Below are positions 1-11,087 of a stretch of 64,000 bases of DNA, piece by piece. The position numbers and the translations under genes were made by a program. Position 1 is the first letter of the stretch. Every line of letters begins with the position of its first letter. The notes beneath the pieces are model-generated. The model was not told where the DNA came from. It searched no databases and saw only the letters and a program-made list of their open reading frames with translations. Source of the stretch: Oikopleura dioica (lineage: Eukaryota; Chordata; Appendicularia; Copelata; Oikopleuridae); the NCBI GenBank assembly GCA_907165135.1, contig OU015569.1:12400501-12464500 (forward strand). The letters are read 5' to 3'.

Positions 1-324
1 CAAAACAAAAAAGTAGCTCCTTTCTATTGCCGAGCTTTAGAAAGAAAGTTGAGTGATATCAACGTGACCTGAGCTCGGCAGGTGACCCGCGGGTGACGAT
101 CTTCCGTTCTCCAAAACACTTCCCACAGTCGTTTACCTTTTTCGAGTGTTGTTATTCCCAATTAGCTTTCTTGCTTTGTTTCTTACTTTTTCGATTACCG
201 AGAAGCTCGTTCGCCGGGTTCGTCGCCAGTTGCCAGAACTCACGCGGCCCGGCGCAGTGTACGGTCTTTTAAAGAGCTCTAGAGTACTTTTAGGGCATTC
301 GCTAAAAATGAACACAGCAACACC

Positions 325-567
325 CTTAATCGATTTCAGCGAAAATAAGCTCTAACCTCTGTCTTATTCTTTTTCTTATTTTGGTTTTAAAAATCGAGAA
401 GCCGCTTGCGGCTTCGAGTCATTCAAAATTAGAGCCGCGCGACGCGCGGCTTTTTATTTGTTTGCTCGAAGCCGCAAGCGGCTTATCGATTTTTAAAACC
501 AAAATAAGAAAAAGAATAAGACAGAGGTAAGAGCTTATTTTCGCTGAAATCGATTAAGGGTGTCGCT
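325..567. mobile_element. Foldback MITE, family B (GTGACACCC-type ends)
   Basis: The ends are inverted copies of each other (CACCCTTAATCGATTTCAGC at the left, its complement before GCTATG at the right). Inside, 358-526 is a second long palindrome whose core reads GAAGCCGC-AAGCGGCTT. The right end runs into CTA, compatible with a TA target site. There is no coding capacity. Confidence 0.8.
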
Positions 568-597
568 ATGTTAAAATTTGGAAAGAAAAATTTGGAA

Positions 598-746
598 TGG
601 TGTCTGGAACCGACAAAAAATTTCGACAAATTTTGCGTTGGCGGCTACTCGGCTGCTGATTGGCCGATATGCCGAATCCAGGCTTCTGATTGGTTGAAAA
701 TTTCCACGCAAAATTTGTCGAATTTTTTTTGTCGGTTCCAGACACC
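598..746. repeat. Short foldback element
   Basis: Arms of about 40 bp (TGTCTGGAACCGACAAAAAA at the left, its complement near 727-746) flank an internal partial palindrome. It has no open frame of note and looks like a MITE of a separate family. Confidence 0.75.
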
Positions 747-953
747 TCCCCAAAATTTCAACCTTTTTTCGAATTTTAGTTTTAATTTTTTCGAAAAAAT
801 TATTTGAACTTTCGCTGTTTCTAGCGACTCTTCAATCGACTGGTTGTTCTTTCTGAACAAATAATTTACAGAAAGCCGTGTTGAGCCGCGTTTAAGATCG
901 ACAACTCCAAAAAGCAAAAGAAAGAAAAAAGCGAAATCGAAATCGTATTTTAA

Positions 954-1260
954 ATGTCGAACACGTTTTTAGATAAACTGGTGCGGGAGCGGTACATTCC
1001 AGCGCCAGAAAAAAAGGTTGAAAAAATTGTTGAAATGTGAAAACCACCCGATAATGTCACGTTAGACTCAGAATGATAAACAGAACGCCCAAGAGCACCT
1101 CAGCCGATTAGAAAGACGCGGATTCTAGAGCCAGGCCTTAGAAGACGCGAGCAACTGGGAAACTGGATCACGGCGGCAAAAGGGAAATGAAAAATTCGCA
1201 AAAGAACCGCTAAGCTACTTTCTCTTTTTGAAAAAAGCGACAATTGGCAATCGCTAAGGG
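954..1260 (+). other. Degenerate coding-like stretch
   Basis: A 27-codon frame begins at ATG 954 and stops at about 1037. Beyond it, coding-like runs (acidic/basic residues, Arg-Arg-Arg) continue in shifting frames with stops to about 1250. This could be the remnant of a gene or a chance signal. No family is recognised. Confidence 0.25.
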
Positions 1261-1316
1261 GGTAGACATCATCAACGAGATTTTTGTTAAAAAATTAACA
1301 AAGTAACACCCTTAAT

Positions 1317-1421
1317 CTGGGCTCGGCAACCTGTGTGCAAAACCTGAGTCATGGCCTGAAAAGCATATTTAAGCTCTATCAGGTCCTGACTCAGGCTTTG
1401 TACACAGGTTGCCGAGCCCAG
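1317..1421. mobile_element. Family A MITE (hAT-like)
   Basis: Inverted ends CTGGGCTCGGCAACCTGTG and their complement. It sits exactly between CACCCTTAAT and ATTAAGGGTATTAC, so it has landed at the centre of, or merged with, a family B element. Confidence 0.85.
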
Positions 1422-1444
1422 ATTAAGGGTATTACTTCGTTAAT

Positions 1445-2090
1445 TCTTGAGGAAAATTGTGGTTGATGATTTCTCCGCCCATAACCCTAACCCTTACCCC
1501 GAGAAATAAACATATTTTTGGTCAATTATTACTAAAAAATAAATTTTCTTGGATTTGATTTTTCTTAAATAAGGGTGTCACTATGAAAGATTTGGAAAGT
1601 TGCAATCGGATGATAATTTGATTATTTCCTCTCCCCTTAAATGACAAAAAAGCTCTGAGTGTTTCGACTTGCAGGTGCGCGTGATCCGTAACATTCGTCG
1701 TGCTTGTTCGGTTTGTCCTGTCCATGTGGCCTGTGGTTCTTTGCCGAGCGTTGTGGTCGTCCCTTAAGCTTTTTCACGAAGAAGAGACCCTCTTGCATAT
1801 CGCAATCTCCATAACGCTGACCGCATTCTCTGTCCTCCACGCTGCTTTCTAAAATCGACAATCGCAACTTGCCGTTAAACCTTTTTGGACAAATTTTCCA
1901 TTTATTTGGCATCTGATTCGGTTACTTTTTGATTGGACCAGAATCTTCATTTCGCAATAGCAAACAATATTTCTACTAATTTTATTATCTCTAACACTCT
2001 CGCTTTAGAAACAAAGACGAGCTCTGAGTTTCTGCTGGGTCGACCCTTAATCCACTTGTTTCAATTATTTGCAAGCGAGCACTTGAAAGT
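1445..2090. other. No gene recognised; telomere-like motif at about 1483
   Basis: A minus-strand frame at 1637-1912 has a Cys-containing middle but no family match and no splice support. A run CCCTAACCCTTACCCC near 1485-1500 resembles degenerate telomeric repeats. A family B end (TAAGGGTGTCACTA) lies near 1568. Nothing else is supported. Confidence 0.4.
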
Positions 2091-2094
2091 CCTT

Positions 2095-3095
2095 CGTTTT
2101 GTCCGGACTTTCCCTCAATCAACATTTTTTTCTTTAGTTTTTGTTTGAGAAATATGATCATTAGTTTATTTTCTACCACTATCATTCATAATAGTTGGAA
2201 AGAATCCTCTGGGGATGATAGTTAATGTTTGACAAAGAAAGTTTCTAGACAAAAATATAGGTTCGCGAGTTGATATTTCAGGCTTATGGTCTTTCCAAAT
2301 TCTAGTAATGTTTTTGCGAAAACCTGATTCAGAGGCCTGAAAACCGGATTCGGCGACCTGTGTAGAAAACCTGAGTCAGGGTCTGATCCATGGTTTGATA
2401 AGTGAAAGATCTTTAATAAATAGCCGCGTGAAGAATTAAAAAAGAATTAAGGACCCCCGTCAGCTTTTTTCGAAAAATGGAAATGGATTCTACGTGTCAA
2501 AAAACGATTTTGAGGCTTCATTTTTGGGGGTCTATCTCGACTCTAACACCCTCAAAATCGCGTTTGAAAATTGGACTTTTCGTCGAAAAATGACGAAAAT
2601 GTGCAATTTTTGGTAAAATTTTTGAGTTTTCTTGGTCAAAACTTGCTTATATCAAGATTTTATACTTAATCTAACTTCAAGACGCATTCAGAACAAAAAA
2701 TATGGCATTTTTAAAAATTTTCATTTTTTGAAGAAAAAAGCTGACGGGGGTCCTTAAAAGTAATTTTCATTAAAGATCTTTCACTTATCAAACCATGGAT
2801 CAGACCCTGACTTAGACCCTGACTCAGGTTTTCTACACAGGTTGCCCAGTCCGGTTTTCAGGCCCCTGAATCAGGTTTTCGCAAAAATAATCACTAGAAT
2901 TTGGAAAGACCATAAGTCTGAAATCTCAAGTCGCGAATATGTATTTTTATCTAGAAATTTTCTTTGCCAAACATTTACTATCATCCTTAGTTGATTCTGT
3001 CCAACTGTTATGAGTCTTAGTTGTAGAAAATAAATAAATGATCATATTTTTCAAACAAAAAACGGAAGAAAAAAGTTGACTTCAGTCAAGGCAAA
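2095..3095. repeat. ~1-kb foldback element
   Basis: The two halves are inverted near-copies: 2149-2475 pairs with 2745-3053, and the pairing extends outward to about 2095 and 3095. Each arm carries family A sequence (CTGACTCAGGTTTTCTACAC). The spacer at about 2455-2760 is itself bounded by an inverted GACCCCCGTCAGC. It has no coding capacity. Confidence 0.85.
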
Positions 3096-3236
3096 GTCAA
3101 CGACCCTGACTCAGGTTTCTGTACAGATTCCTGAGATTAGGCCAAGCTCTCGATCTTTTGGTTTTTTCTATTTTCTTGGTCGGAATCTTGGAATATTCGG
3201 AATTTCGTGAAGCAGCTTCTAATTCTCATGTTGCAG

Positions 3237-3440
3237 GAAAAAGGAGACGAGTTCGCCGGCGCGCAATTTTTCCCACGTGGGATAAAAGGCGACGTCGCTC
3301 GAGTATGTTGTCAAGCTTTGGGGCTTCAGAGGGATGGTGCTTCCGCCCTACTCGATGGAACACGCCGCCGACTCAGGAAGCGAAGAACTGATGTAAACTC
3401 CCCAGCAAAACCACCCATTACGTATCCGCACGGCAATTAA
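3237..3440 (+). CDS. Orphan 3' exon of an unknown gene
   Basis: A pyrimidine-rich tract ending TTGCAG precedes 67 open codons with ordinary codon usage, ending at TAA 3438-3440. The peptide has a Gly/Asp/Cys-containing first half and a basic Arg-Arg-Arg-Leu-Arg-Lys-Arg segment before a Pro-rich tail. No start codon or upstream exon is found; the 1-kb foldback lies just upstream and could sit in the preceding intron. No family is recognised. It could also be a gene fragment carried by repeats. Confidence 0.4.
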   Translation, partial: EKGDEFAGAQFFPRGIKGDVARVCCQALGLQRDGASALLDGTRRRLRKRRTDVNSPAKPPITYPHGN

Positions 3441-3553
3441 CAAGCACAAACTCTCACCATGTGTTTCCGTTTTTTCCTGAAAAACAGGAGAAAGAAGAAA
3501 GGAGAAAAATCACTTTGAAAATATTCAATAACATAATTTTTAAGTTAAAAATT

Positions 3554-3671
3554 TTAACCCGTTGCCGAGCGCTTAGCAGTTTCGGTGCTACGACACGCCC
3601 CGAGGCTCGAAATACGGCACACTCATTGGCGTAGAAGGCAAATTTACGCCTACCGCTCGGCAACGGGTTAA
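3554..3671. mobile_element. piggyBac-like MITE, copy 1
   Basis: It begins and ends with TTAA. Inside that are inverted ends CCCGTTGCCGAGCG. TTAA duplication with a CCC-starting terminus is characteristic of piggyBac elements. A second copy lies at 33550-33667. Confidence 0.8.
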
Positions 3672-3688
3672 CTTTATTAATTTTCATA

Positions 3689-3786
3689 AAATCGAGAAGA
3701 GCCGCTTGCGGCTTCAAGAAATTAAAAGAAGCCGCTCGGCTTTTTATCTTTTGACTCGAAGCCGCAAGCCGCTTCTCGATTCTAGT
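3689..3786. repeat. Foldback with GCCGC hairpin
   Basis: Inverted arms AATCGAGAAG-GCCGCTTGCGGC and their complement. The same core occurs in the element at 358-526, so they belong to one family. Confidence 0.75.
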
Positions 3787-4098
3787 CGTGGGATGAAAGT
3801 GAAAAGAGATCGCTGAGGAAATTTGAATTCAATGTGATGCGTATTGACATTTTTTTACATAAATTTTTTGACATAATTTTAAACCTGATTAATTTTCCTT
3901 CCATGTGAGAAAATAGGAAAAAGCTTAAAGAAAAATTGGACACGTGGGAAAGTGGACGTTTGGGCACGTCCGGTTTGGGCAACATGAGCGTTAGAAAGAA
4001 GTCCGAGTGACACCTTGGACGTTGATTCCATTTACCTTAACACGAGTCAGACTTTGACGAGTTTAGAGCAGGAAGGAAAACGTTTTCTGGAAAGCAGC

Positions 4099-4263
4099 TA
4101 CAGTGGGTTGCGCAGGTAGTTGCCCCTTTGCGATTGCCGCTTTGGTTGCCCCTTCGCCCGCGCTTTTTCTATTGTTCCTTTCTAGACTTGTTCAAAGTGA
4201 TTGCAGGATTGGTTGACCCTTCGCCCGCTCTTTAGGGGGCAACTACCTGCGCAACCCACTGTA
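4099..4263. mobile_element. MITE with TA-CAGTGGG ends
   Basis: Inverted ends CAGTGGGTTGCGCAGGTAGT flanked by TA on both sides, with an internal imperfect palindrome around TTGCCCCTTCGCCCGC. A TA target plus CAGT-starting ends suggests Tc1/mariner-type mobilisation. Confidence 0.8.
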
Positions 4264-4379
4264 CGACAAGCAGATTACATCCGTCGCCCCAATCCCTGGG
4301 AAAAGACTAATTCGAAACACTTTTTCTAAAAAATTTCCAAAAAATTGAAAGTTCATTTTTCGTGTTTCCTAGAAATTCT

Positions 4380-4640
4380 GATCCAACTGAACCAGCTCAA
4401 AACTCAGCTCAGCTCATTTTCAAAATGTTTATTTCGGCTCGATTTGAGCCAGCTTAGCTCAGCAAGATACCTGAGCAACCTGCGGCTTCCAGAAACTAAG
4501 ATTTAGCGCGGCTTTTTCCTTACTTCGCTCGAAGCCGCAAGCGGCTTTTCAATAATTATCTATTTGAGCTGAGCTGGCTCAGATTTAGCCGAAATAACCA
4601 TTTTAAAAATGAGCTGAGCTGAGTTTTGAGCTCAAAAACG
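4380..4640. repeat. AGCTC-rich foldback
   Basis: Left and right halves pair as an inverted repeat built of overlapping GAGCTGAGCT/AGCTCAGCTC motifs. Similar sequence recurs at 5490-5560, 35040-35310 and 36860-36910. The overlapping frame at 4626-4979 has no convincing coding signal. Confidence 0.7.
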
Positions 4641-5154
4641 CTCTGGAGAGAGGAGTATACGCGAAAAACCGAACCAGCTCAAAACAGATCATTATTAGAA
4701 AAAGAGGCTGAGCTCGCTTTTGGCAACAAGCTGAGGACGTTGATTTTTGTGAAAATTGCAGTTTGCTTTAATCCCACTCTCGTAACTCGTTGCCGCAATC
4801 GCTGCTGCGGGTCACCGTCACCTCAAAACAAACTGGAAGCCTGTGTGTTACCCTTAGCAGCTAGAAGGAGCCAGCTCCGACTTCTAAGCTTTCTTAATCG
4901 CTTTCTACCACTCTCTTTTGCACAAGAATCAAGCAGCTTGGCGCCGCATTTGTTGAAACACAAATATTTCACGCGTTAGAAATGCACCAACAATTGCCCA
5001 TCATGCAAAATTTTTCAGCATTGTTGATTTTTGTAGTAGAGATCTTCATTCAAACCTACCTCCGAAAGTTTTCATTGTGATACCCTTATATTTGTATTAA
5101 AAAAAGGATCAAAACTGCATTTCTTTCCTCTGAAAGATTTGATTAAAATAAGCG

Positions 5155-5288
5155 TAGTGACACCCTTATTCTATTTTACGAAAAGAAACTCTTTTAAATG
5201 TTAGTTCATATGTACTGTATATTTACTGTATATATGAACTAACATTTAAAAGAGTATCTTTTCGTGAAATTAAATAAGGGTGTCACTA
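5155..5288. mobile_element. Family B MITE with intact TA target sites
   Basis: TA-GTGACACCCTTATTC at the left and GGGTGTCAC-TA at the right, with a near-perfect palindrome between. This is the cleanest family B copy for reading off the ends. Confidence 0.85.
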
Positions 5289-5642
5289 GAATAATTTTAA
5301 TAGAAGAGAGAAGGGGCATAAGACGGCTTTAATCCTTCTTTTTAATGCAAAAAATAAGGGTGTCACTTTGAAAACTTTCGAAAGTAGGTTTAAATGTAGA
5401 TCTCTACTGATTTACTGTAGTTCATCGGATAGCCAAAATTTCATAAGTTGAATATATTTTTTAACAAACATTTTAATCAAAGATCTCAATGATATTTGAG
5501 CTGGCTCAGCTCAAAAGCAAGAAATTTGAGCCAGCTCACTTTGAGCGAGCTCAGTTTTTAAGAAGAATTTTTAAAAAAATATCAATGGCAACTTTTTTCT
5601 GAATAAAAATGAAAATTTGACTCACGTGGCGTGGCAAAAAGG

Positions 5643-5830
5643 TCAATGTAGCGTTTCGTTAAGCCAATTTCTAGAGCGGGGCGAAAAAATGCCTCCTCGG
5701 ATTGCGGTTTTGGCAACTGGCTGATCTGTGTTCGGTTGAGTTTCTAAACAGCTCGCCGACTCGTCAATCAAATCAATTTCCTCCTGCATATACGTCCCTA
5801 TTTGGGAAACAACAACTCGCTTCTCGACTT
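5643..5830 (-). CDS. Possible terminal exon, unknown
   Basis: About 60 open codons on the minus strand, with an acidic middle segment and the end Asn-Glu-Thr-Leu-His-stop. Codon choice resembles neighbouring genes, but no partner exon, start or family was found, so it may be a spurious frame. Confidence 0.25.
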
Positions 5831-6108
5831 TTGTTTTCCAGCGCCAATTCAATCTTCATCAACGAGACAATTTCTAAATCGCTTTTTTTTTCTTCGTTAA
5901 CTTGCGCCTTGTTTTCCAAAAAATAGAAATAATTGGCGTTGAATGGATTTCACTTATTTGTAAACTGGACTCGGCAAATCTGAGCTGCGTGGAAAACCTG
6001 AGTCAAAAAACCTAAATAAAAACTAATCAAAAACTAATTAAAACATTTTTTATTAAATAAGTGAACATAAAGGCACAGAAAAAGTGAAAATAGATAAAGA
6101 GACAGAGA

Positions 6109-6527
6109 TTAAAATTGTCGTTTTTTTATGATTGGTTTGATTGGGCCTCCGTGGTTGTTGAAGTTGTTGAAGTTATTGGAGTTGTTGATGGGTCGGTTGG
6201 GGGCAGAGAAGGTAAATTTCGACGGAAGCCGTCGAGGGACGAACTCTGGCGTTGGTGAAAACTGCGTGGTGGTGTGTCGTGTGTTGAAGTGATTGTACAG
6301 GTAGTGGGTGAAGGCAGCTGTGAAGACCAATATTCCGAGTGCGAGGAGGACTCCTGGGAGATCAATGATGATGATGATGGGGTCCATCATTGCGGCATTC
6401 ACCTCCGCACATACGCAGCATTTCTCTGGGATCTAAATTATCCTTTTATTTTAGTATATTGATAAAAGCCTACCTGAGCCGGAAAGGTGAAGCCGACAAT
6501 AGATGACGCCAATAGAAATCTCTGCAT
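6109..6527 (-). CDS. Small type I membrane protein with signal peptide
   Basis: Two exons, 6474-6527 and 6109-6423, joined by a 50-nt GT-AG intron (GTAGGC...CCCAGAG). They give 122 residues. The first exon is a hydrophobic signal peptide starting MQRFLLASS. Next come a short Cys motif (KCCVCAEV), a transmembrane segment rich in Ile, Leu, Val and Ala (about residues 35-60), and a cytoplasmic-type tail with Pro, Asn and Phe repeats ending in basic residues. The start is chosen because it alone provides a signal peptide in frame with the second exon. The overall plan resembles Shisa- or VOPP1-like single-pass proteins, but no family is established. The next minus-strand gene upstream ends about 450 nt away. 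Confidence 0.65.
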
Positions 6528-6981
6528 TATCGCCAATTTCTTTAATTGCTTTTCAAAACTCTTTTTGATAAATATAATTTAAAAAAAAATTAAAAAGCAT
6601 TCCTGAGACGTCAGAACTAGGCGAATGAATTACCGGTCACTTGAAAATTTTCAACGCGGCATGGCGCAGATGGCAAATTTTCGAAGCAACTTCCATAAAA
6701 GGAAGTTTAGGAAAACGAAATAAATAAACATGAAAACAGGGGTGATGCGGGTTTTTCTGTATTTCCTAAAAAGGAAAAAATGAGTGGCAGGGAATCTCAG
6801 ATGATTGAATGAAAATAAAAAATGCAATTATTCTTCATAGATTAGTTGGCTCAAGATGAATTCTTGACTCCGACTGTATTTAAATTTGTAGTTTTGATTA
6901 TTTATTGAAGTGTAAAGGTTCAAAAAAGCACAGTTAGTGAGCAGATAAGGAAAAACTGAGCTGATTCGTATCATAAGTCGG

Positions 6982-7918
6982 CTAATAGGAGGGCTTTCCG
7001 TATCCATTGTCAGGGCCTCTATGAAAAATAGTAATAAAAACATTAAACGATAAAAATATATTTCCTGAGAAATTACAAAATAGCGCGTTTTGACCCTTCT
7101 TGTTTCAAGCTTTTCGAGTACTATCAGTGCTGAACTATGCTTCATAATATATCAAAAGAAAGCTTGTAGCCTATTCTAGGGGGATTCGAATGGAAAACTG
7201 AAGAAAATAAATTGTGTAACTAACAAATGAAGCCGGAAGTACCCTTTAATCACCGTCAAAGTAAAGTATCTAAATGGTATTAAAATAATTTTTCGGGTCC
7301 GTTATTTCTCTTCTTGAATTCAAATCCCCCTAGAAGAGGCTCTAAGCTTTCTATTGGTATATTATGAAGCATAGTTGAGCACTGATAGTACTCGAAAAGC
7401 TTGAAACAAGAAGGGTCAAAACACGCTTTTTTGTAATTTCTCAGTAAATATATTTTTATCGTCCTTTGGAATGTGACTTACGATTGATAAGATGGAACTG
7501 GGAGGTATTCTGGAGCGCTGCTGCTCTGATAGCTGGAGACTGACGAAGACTGGCTGCGGGAGTACTCGTTGCGGCGCTGGTCCCGCGAGTCTACCATCGC
7601 TCGTGGAGGTCTGTCGTACGGATTTGGGTGTGGGGTCGAGTTCGAGCGCGAGTAAGTTTGAGCTGAGTTGAATTAATAAATCATGCATTCCTAATCGAAC
7701 TGTTACTGGAGCTGTAAGGGTCTCGCGGCGCTCTGGATTCACGAGGAACCGGTTCTTGCACTGGCGATCTGTTCCGGCTTCGGTACATGTTTCTTTCTCT
7801 TTCCATTCGTTCTCTATTCAAAACAACCGTCAGTTGCATTCTTCTAACTTTTAATATCAAACCTCTCTTCAGCAAAGCGCCTTCTCTCCTCGGCCAACTT
7901 CGTAGTTTTTGCGCTCAT
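6982..7918 (-). CDS. Arg/Ser-rich low-complexity protein
   Basis: Four exons: 7863-7918, 7707-7813, 7482-7662 and 6982-7018, all with GT-AG junctions that keep frame. They give 126 residues. The N-terminus is a charged helix (Glu/Arg repeats such as AEERRRFAEER). The rest is rich in Ser, Arg, Tyr, Pro and Gln and ends GYGKPSY. The third intron (7019-7481) is ten times longer than the others because a foldback transposon sits inside it. No domain is recognised; the composition suggests an intrinsically disordered RNA-binding or scaffold protein. The open frame continues upstream to 8080, so the start is uncertain. The longer frames at 7416-7742 and 7681-7875 are artefacts of reading through introns. 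Confidence 0.6.
7047..7463. mobile_element. Foldback transposon inside an intron
   Basis: Arms of about 150 bp (GATAAAAATATATTTCCTGA at the left, its complement at the right end) are inverted copies around a ~100-bp loop. It lies within the last intron of the Arg/Ser-rich gene, 13 bp from the splice donor GTAAGT at 7476-7481. Confidence 0.85.
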
Positions 7919-8257
7919 CGCGGTAAAAAACCTTAATCTCAGGGTCTGCTTTTTGCTGGTCGGGAAGAACTTGGTTATTTTTCTGGAGACTAGAAAATGA
8001 GCGGATGGCGAGGAAGGTCTAATTAGCTGTCGGGCGGTGGTGCTTTCGTGAAGGCGCAGAAAAAGGGTCGAGGTGCTCAAAGGAGGCAGATAAGGCGCGT
8101 ATCACACGCTGCAAGATTTCCTTCCTCTCGTTCCTAAAGATTGATTGACAAAAATAAAACGTGTCATCAATTTTATCATTAATCGGCCAGCGATTTGTTC
8201 CGCCAAGTTAAATTTACTTGAGAATTTTCGAAACTGTCAAGGCAGCATTCTTAGCAA

Positions 8258-8361
8258 GGCTTGGCAATCTAACTTTAAAACCTGAGTCAGGGTCCTAAAA
8301 GATCATTTCACGTTTTTTCAGGACCCTGACTCAGGTCCTCTACACTGGTTGCCGGGCCCAG
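8258..8361. mobile_element. Family A MITE
   Basis: Ends GGCTTGGCAATC and GGTTGCCGGGCCCAG with inner CCTGAGTCAGGGTCC and its complement. It lies in an intergenic stretch (7920-9460) where no gene is seen. Confidence 0.75.
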
Positions 8362-8800
8362 ATTCAAAGTAACCAAGGTTTCCTTTTTTCTTTGAGCCTA
8401 AAACAACCAGCACTGTCGTTTTTCTTTTTTTTGGTGAGCTAAGACAACAACTCGAGTCTTGAGCCCGTTGCTGAGAACAATAAATCAAAACTCGCTGAGT
8501 CGGAAAGATTCGTCGTTTTTATCAATTTTAACGACATTTTTCTTTTTTCATCGAGCGCCTTTCACAGAGTCGCTGTATCCACGACAAAAACGAAAGAGCT
8601 TATAAGCTTCTTTTTCTTTCCCGGGAGCCGTTTTCTTGACGACCAAGCCTCACTCACACCGAGAGAAAAATAATAAAAATATGACCGTCACTTCCCAACC
8701 ACAAAGTAAGCTCAGAAAAGCGGCAAAAAAATGACAGTGTAACTCAAATGACAGTAATGTACTAAAAGCACAATTACAATATACGAAGATTCTTGTTGCT

Positions 8801-9097
8801 AAGTTCGGCATCCTGTGTAGAAAAACTGAGTTCGCGGCTTCGTTTTCAAAAAGCCGCTAAGCGGCTTTTAATTAAACTGGGCTCGGCAACCTGAGTCAGG
8901 GTTCTAAAAAAACTAAATTGAAAAGCCGCGCAGCGGCTTTTTTTAAAACAAAGCCGCATAGCGGCTTCGCCAAAGTTACCAAAATTTTAACTAGCGAAGC
9001 CGCTTTGCAGCTTATTTAAAAAAAGCCGCTACGCATCTTTTCAGTTTACTCTTTTAGAACCCTTACTCAGGTTTTTTACTCAGGTTGCCGAGCCCAC
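8801..9097. mobile_element. Composite family A MITE
   Basis: One outer copy (GTTCGGCATCCTGTG...GTTGCCGAGCCC) contains a second left end (CTGGGCTCGGCAACCTG near 8878). Several GCCGC-GCGGC hairpins lie between. A truncated left end also occurs at 9302-9365 next to a family B terminus. Confidence 0.75.
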
Positions 9098-9462
9098 CAA
9101 TCAAACGCCTTTTAAGAACCTGACTCAAAATTAATTGGGGATCCCTTTTTTTCATTTTTAGTAGAAAAATTAGTGTCACTGTGTTAACGATGGGGAGAGG
9201 TGACAAGAAGGATCAGTTTTTACGATACTATTCCGACGGTTATTGAGGAAGTAGACTCATAGAGTTGACATTTTTTCGGAAAGTTATTATAGTGACACCC
9301 TTAGCTTGGCTCAGCAACACATGTAGAAACCTGAGTCAGGGATCTGAAAGCGCAGCTTTTTATTGAAGCCAAGACCCTTATTTAATAATTGAAACCTTTT
9401 TGATTTCGTCAAAGGCCGGCATTTTGTATGAGTAATGATATAAAAGAACTTCTGGTCGAATC

Positions 9463-9861
9463 ATTTTTAACGATTTTCTTGAAGGCGGCGACTGGAAATA
9501 CGGCCTCTTCGGCTGCTGCGGCGACGTAAAAACCTGCTGCTTCGTTTACTGCTGCAGTTGTCTTTCTCAAAAGCGAGTTGCCGAGTCTCTGGGCGGCAAT
9601 GGAATGGCCATGTGTCTTCTTCACTTTTGCTTTGCTCCGGTGAGCCATCTTTTTCGACAAAAAAACTGATGGTTTTTCTAGTGCATTACTTTCTTGCATC
9701 GCGGCCAGCTGAGAGCGCGGGACGGAATTGATGGGGGAATGCTCGGGTAAGCGAAAAACACAAATAGAAAAATCAGAATTAAAAATTCTAGTGACATCCT
9801 GGCCGTCTGCTGCTGCACCCTGTGCGCCATGGTCCAGCAAGATCGCCAAGTCAAAGACTAA
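9463..9861 (+). CDS. PLAC8-family Cys-rich protein
   Basis: Three exons: up to 9639, 9682-9746 and 9792-9861, with GTGAGC...CTAG and GTAAGC...CTAG introns of about 42-45 nt. The peptide has the PLAC8 signature: WKYGLFGCCGD, then a CCFVYCCSC cluster, then MCLLHFCFAP, then an Arg-rich turn before DGIDGG, then LAVCCCTLCAMVQQDRQ and a stop. In the family this Cys-rich region lies at membranes (cornifelin, PLAC8, plant PCR/FW2.2) and influences cell size or metal handling; the role here is unknown. The first exon has no Met before an in-frame stop, so a 5' exon or a trans-spliced start is missing. The 156-codon minus-strand frame at 9409-9879 is a shadow. Confidence 0.88.
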
Positions 9862-9869
9862 AAAGAAAA

Positions 9870-11085
9870 GATTCTTCAACGATCGAACTTCGAATCAAGA
9901 AGCCTTAAACAGTCATCAGGAACAGTATTAACCCTTAACAATACATTTTTAAAAATACTACTGTAGCTTTTTTCTATTAATAAAAAATGAAAAATATACT
10001 TTTCGCATTGTTCCTGAGTGTCAATTACAAAAGAGAATATATTCCTTTTTTGAACAATTGAAAGTTAAATTTGCCCGGGAAGCAGCATCCGTAGGAGTTG
10101 CCCTTCCCTAGATTTTTCAATAGAAGATCGAATTACTGTTTCAAGCTGAAACTTTCAAGCTATATTTTTAGCTGCAAAAATAAGGGTATCTGTCGGATAA
10201 ATAAATATTCTCGTAATCCGAAATCTACGGCTTCGGCTTAAGGGGGTGGATACCAAGAATCGGGTTTCTTGACAGAGTTTTGTCAAATTTTTAACATGGT
10301 GACCTCCTTATTTTTTCTGCTAAAAATTTACTTCAGGCAATTACCTTTTTCCTATCGAAACAAAAAATTTAGATTTCTTGAGCTTTCGAGGTGCTACAAT
10401 GCAAATCTGGCACCTTTGATTGTCGCCAAAATGACCATTTTAGCAAAGTAAGCGATCTTTGAAGAAAAATTTTGTTAAAAATTTTTTTGAAATTCTAAAT
10501 TTCAGCTTCCTTAGGAAATAGAGAAAGGTCTAAAGTTTTTGTTTCAAAAGTAAAATAAGGGTGTCACTATTTTAATTTTGGGAGAAAAATGTGACAGAAA
10601 ATGGCGATTTTTGATATCTACCTCCTTAATATTTTCGTAGTTTATTTTGAAGTTATGAAATTTCAATGAGTTGTGTTTTTCTTGAGATTTTATTTGGACT
10701 CACGTTGAGCGGAATTGAATCTTGGAAAGTCGGTTTTCTTTTTGGCGAAGTGTATTTTCACAGTTATGAAATGAAAAAAGGGCTTTTCCACTTTGTTATC
10801 TCTGCCCGCCAGGTGTGGCAATAGACTTGTGTATGCAACTTTTACGAAATCGGAGAGCACGTTTTCGCACTGTCAAACTAGCCAGGGAGATAAAGACAAC
10901 TTCTAGCCTGTCTGCTTCTTTTTCTGGAGCCAGAGTCGATTTGGCTATCACCTGGGAAGATAAAATTTGCAATTTGCATTGAACAAACCTTTTCGTTTCT
11001 CAGCAGAAATTCTGACTCAACAAATTTACGAAAGAAAATCATTCGTAGGACGTCAAATGATAGTAAAAAGCAGCTTCTCCTGCTC
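9870..11085. other. No gene seen; repeat debris
   Basis: The stretch contains family B ends (ATAAGGGTATC near 10185, TAAGGGTGTCACTA near 10556) bracketing about 380 bp. A 40-bp sequence beginning CCTGAGTGTCAATTACAAAA (near 10013) recurs near 15020. No coding signal is convincing. Confidence 0.5.
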
Positions 11086-11087
11086 CT

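Noticed and set aside
1483-1502. Chromosome end signalled by CCCTAACCCTTACCCC
   Set aside because: It is only about 16 bp, degenerate and internal; at most an interstitial remnant.
9409-9879. 156-codon uninterrupted minus-strand frame
   Set aside because: It is antisense to three spliced plus-strand exons that give a textbook PLAC8 protein; the long frame is a by-product.
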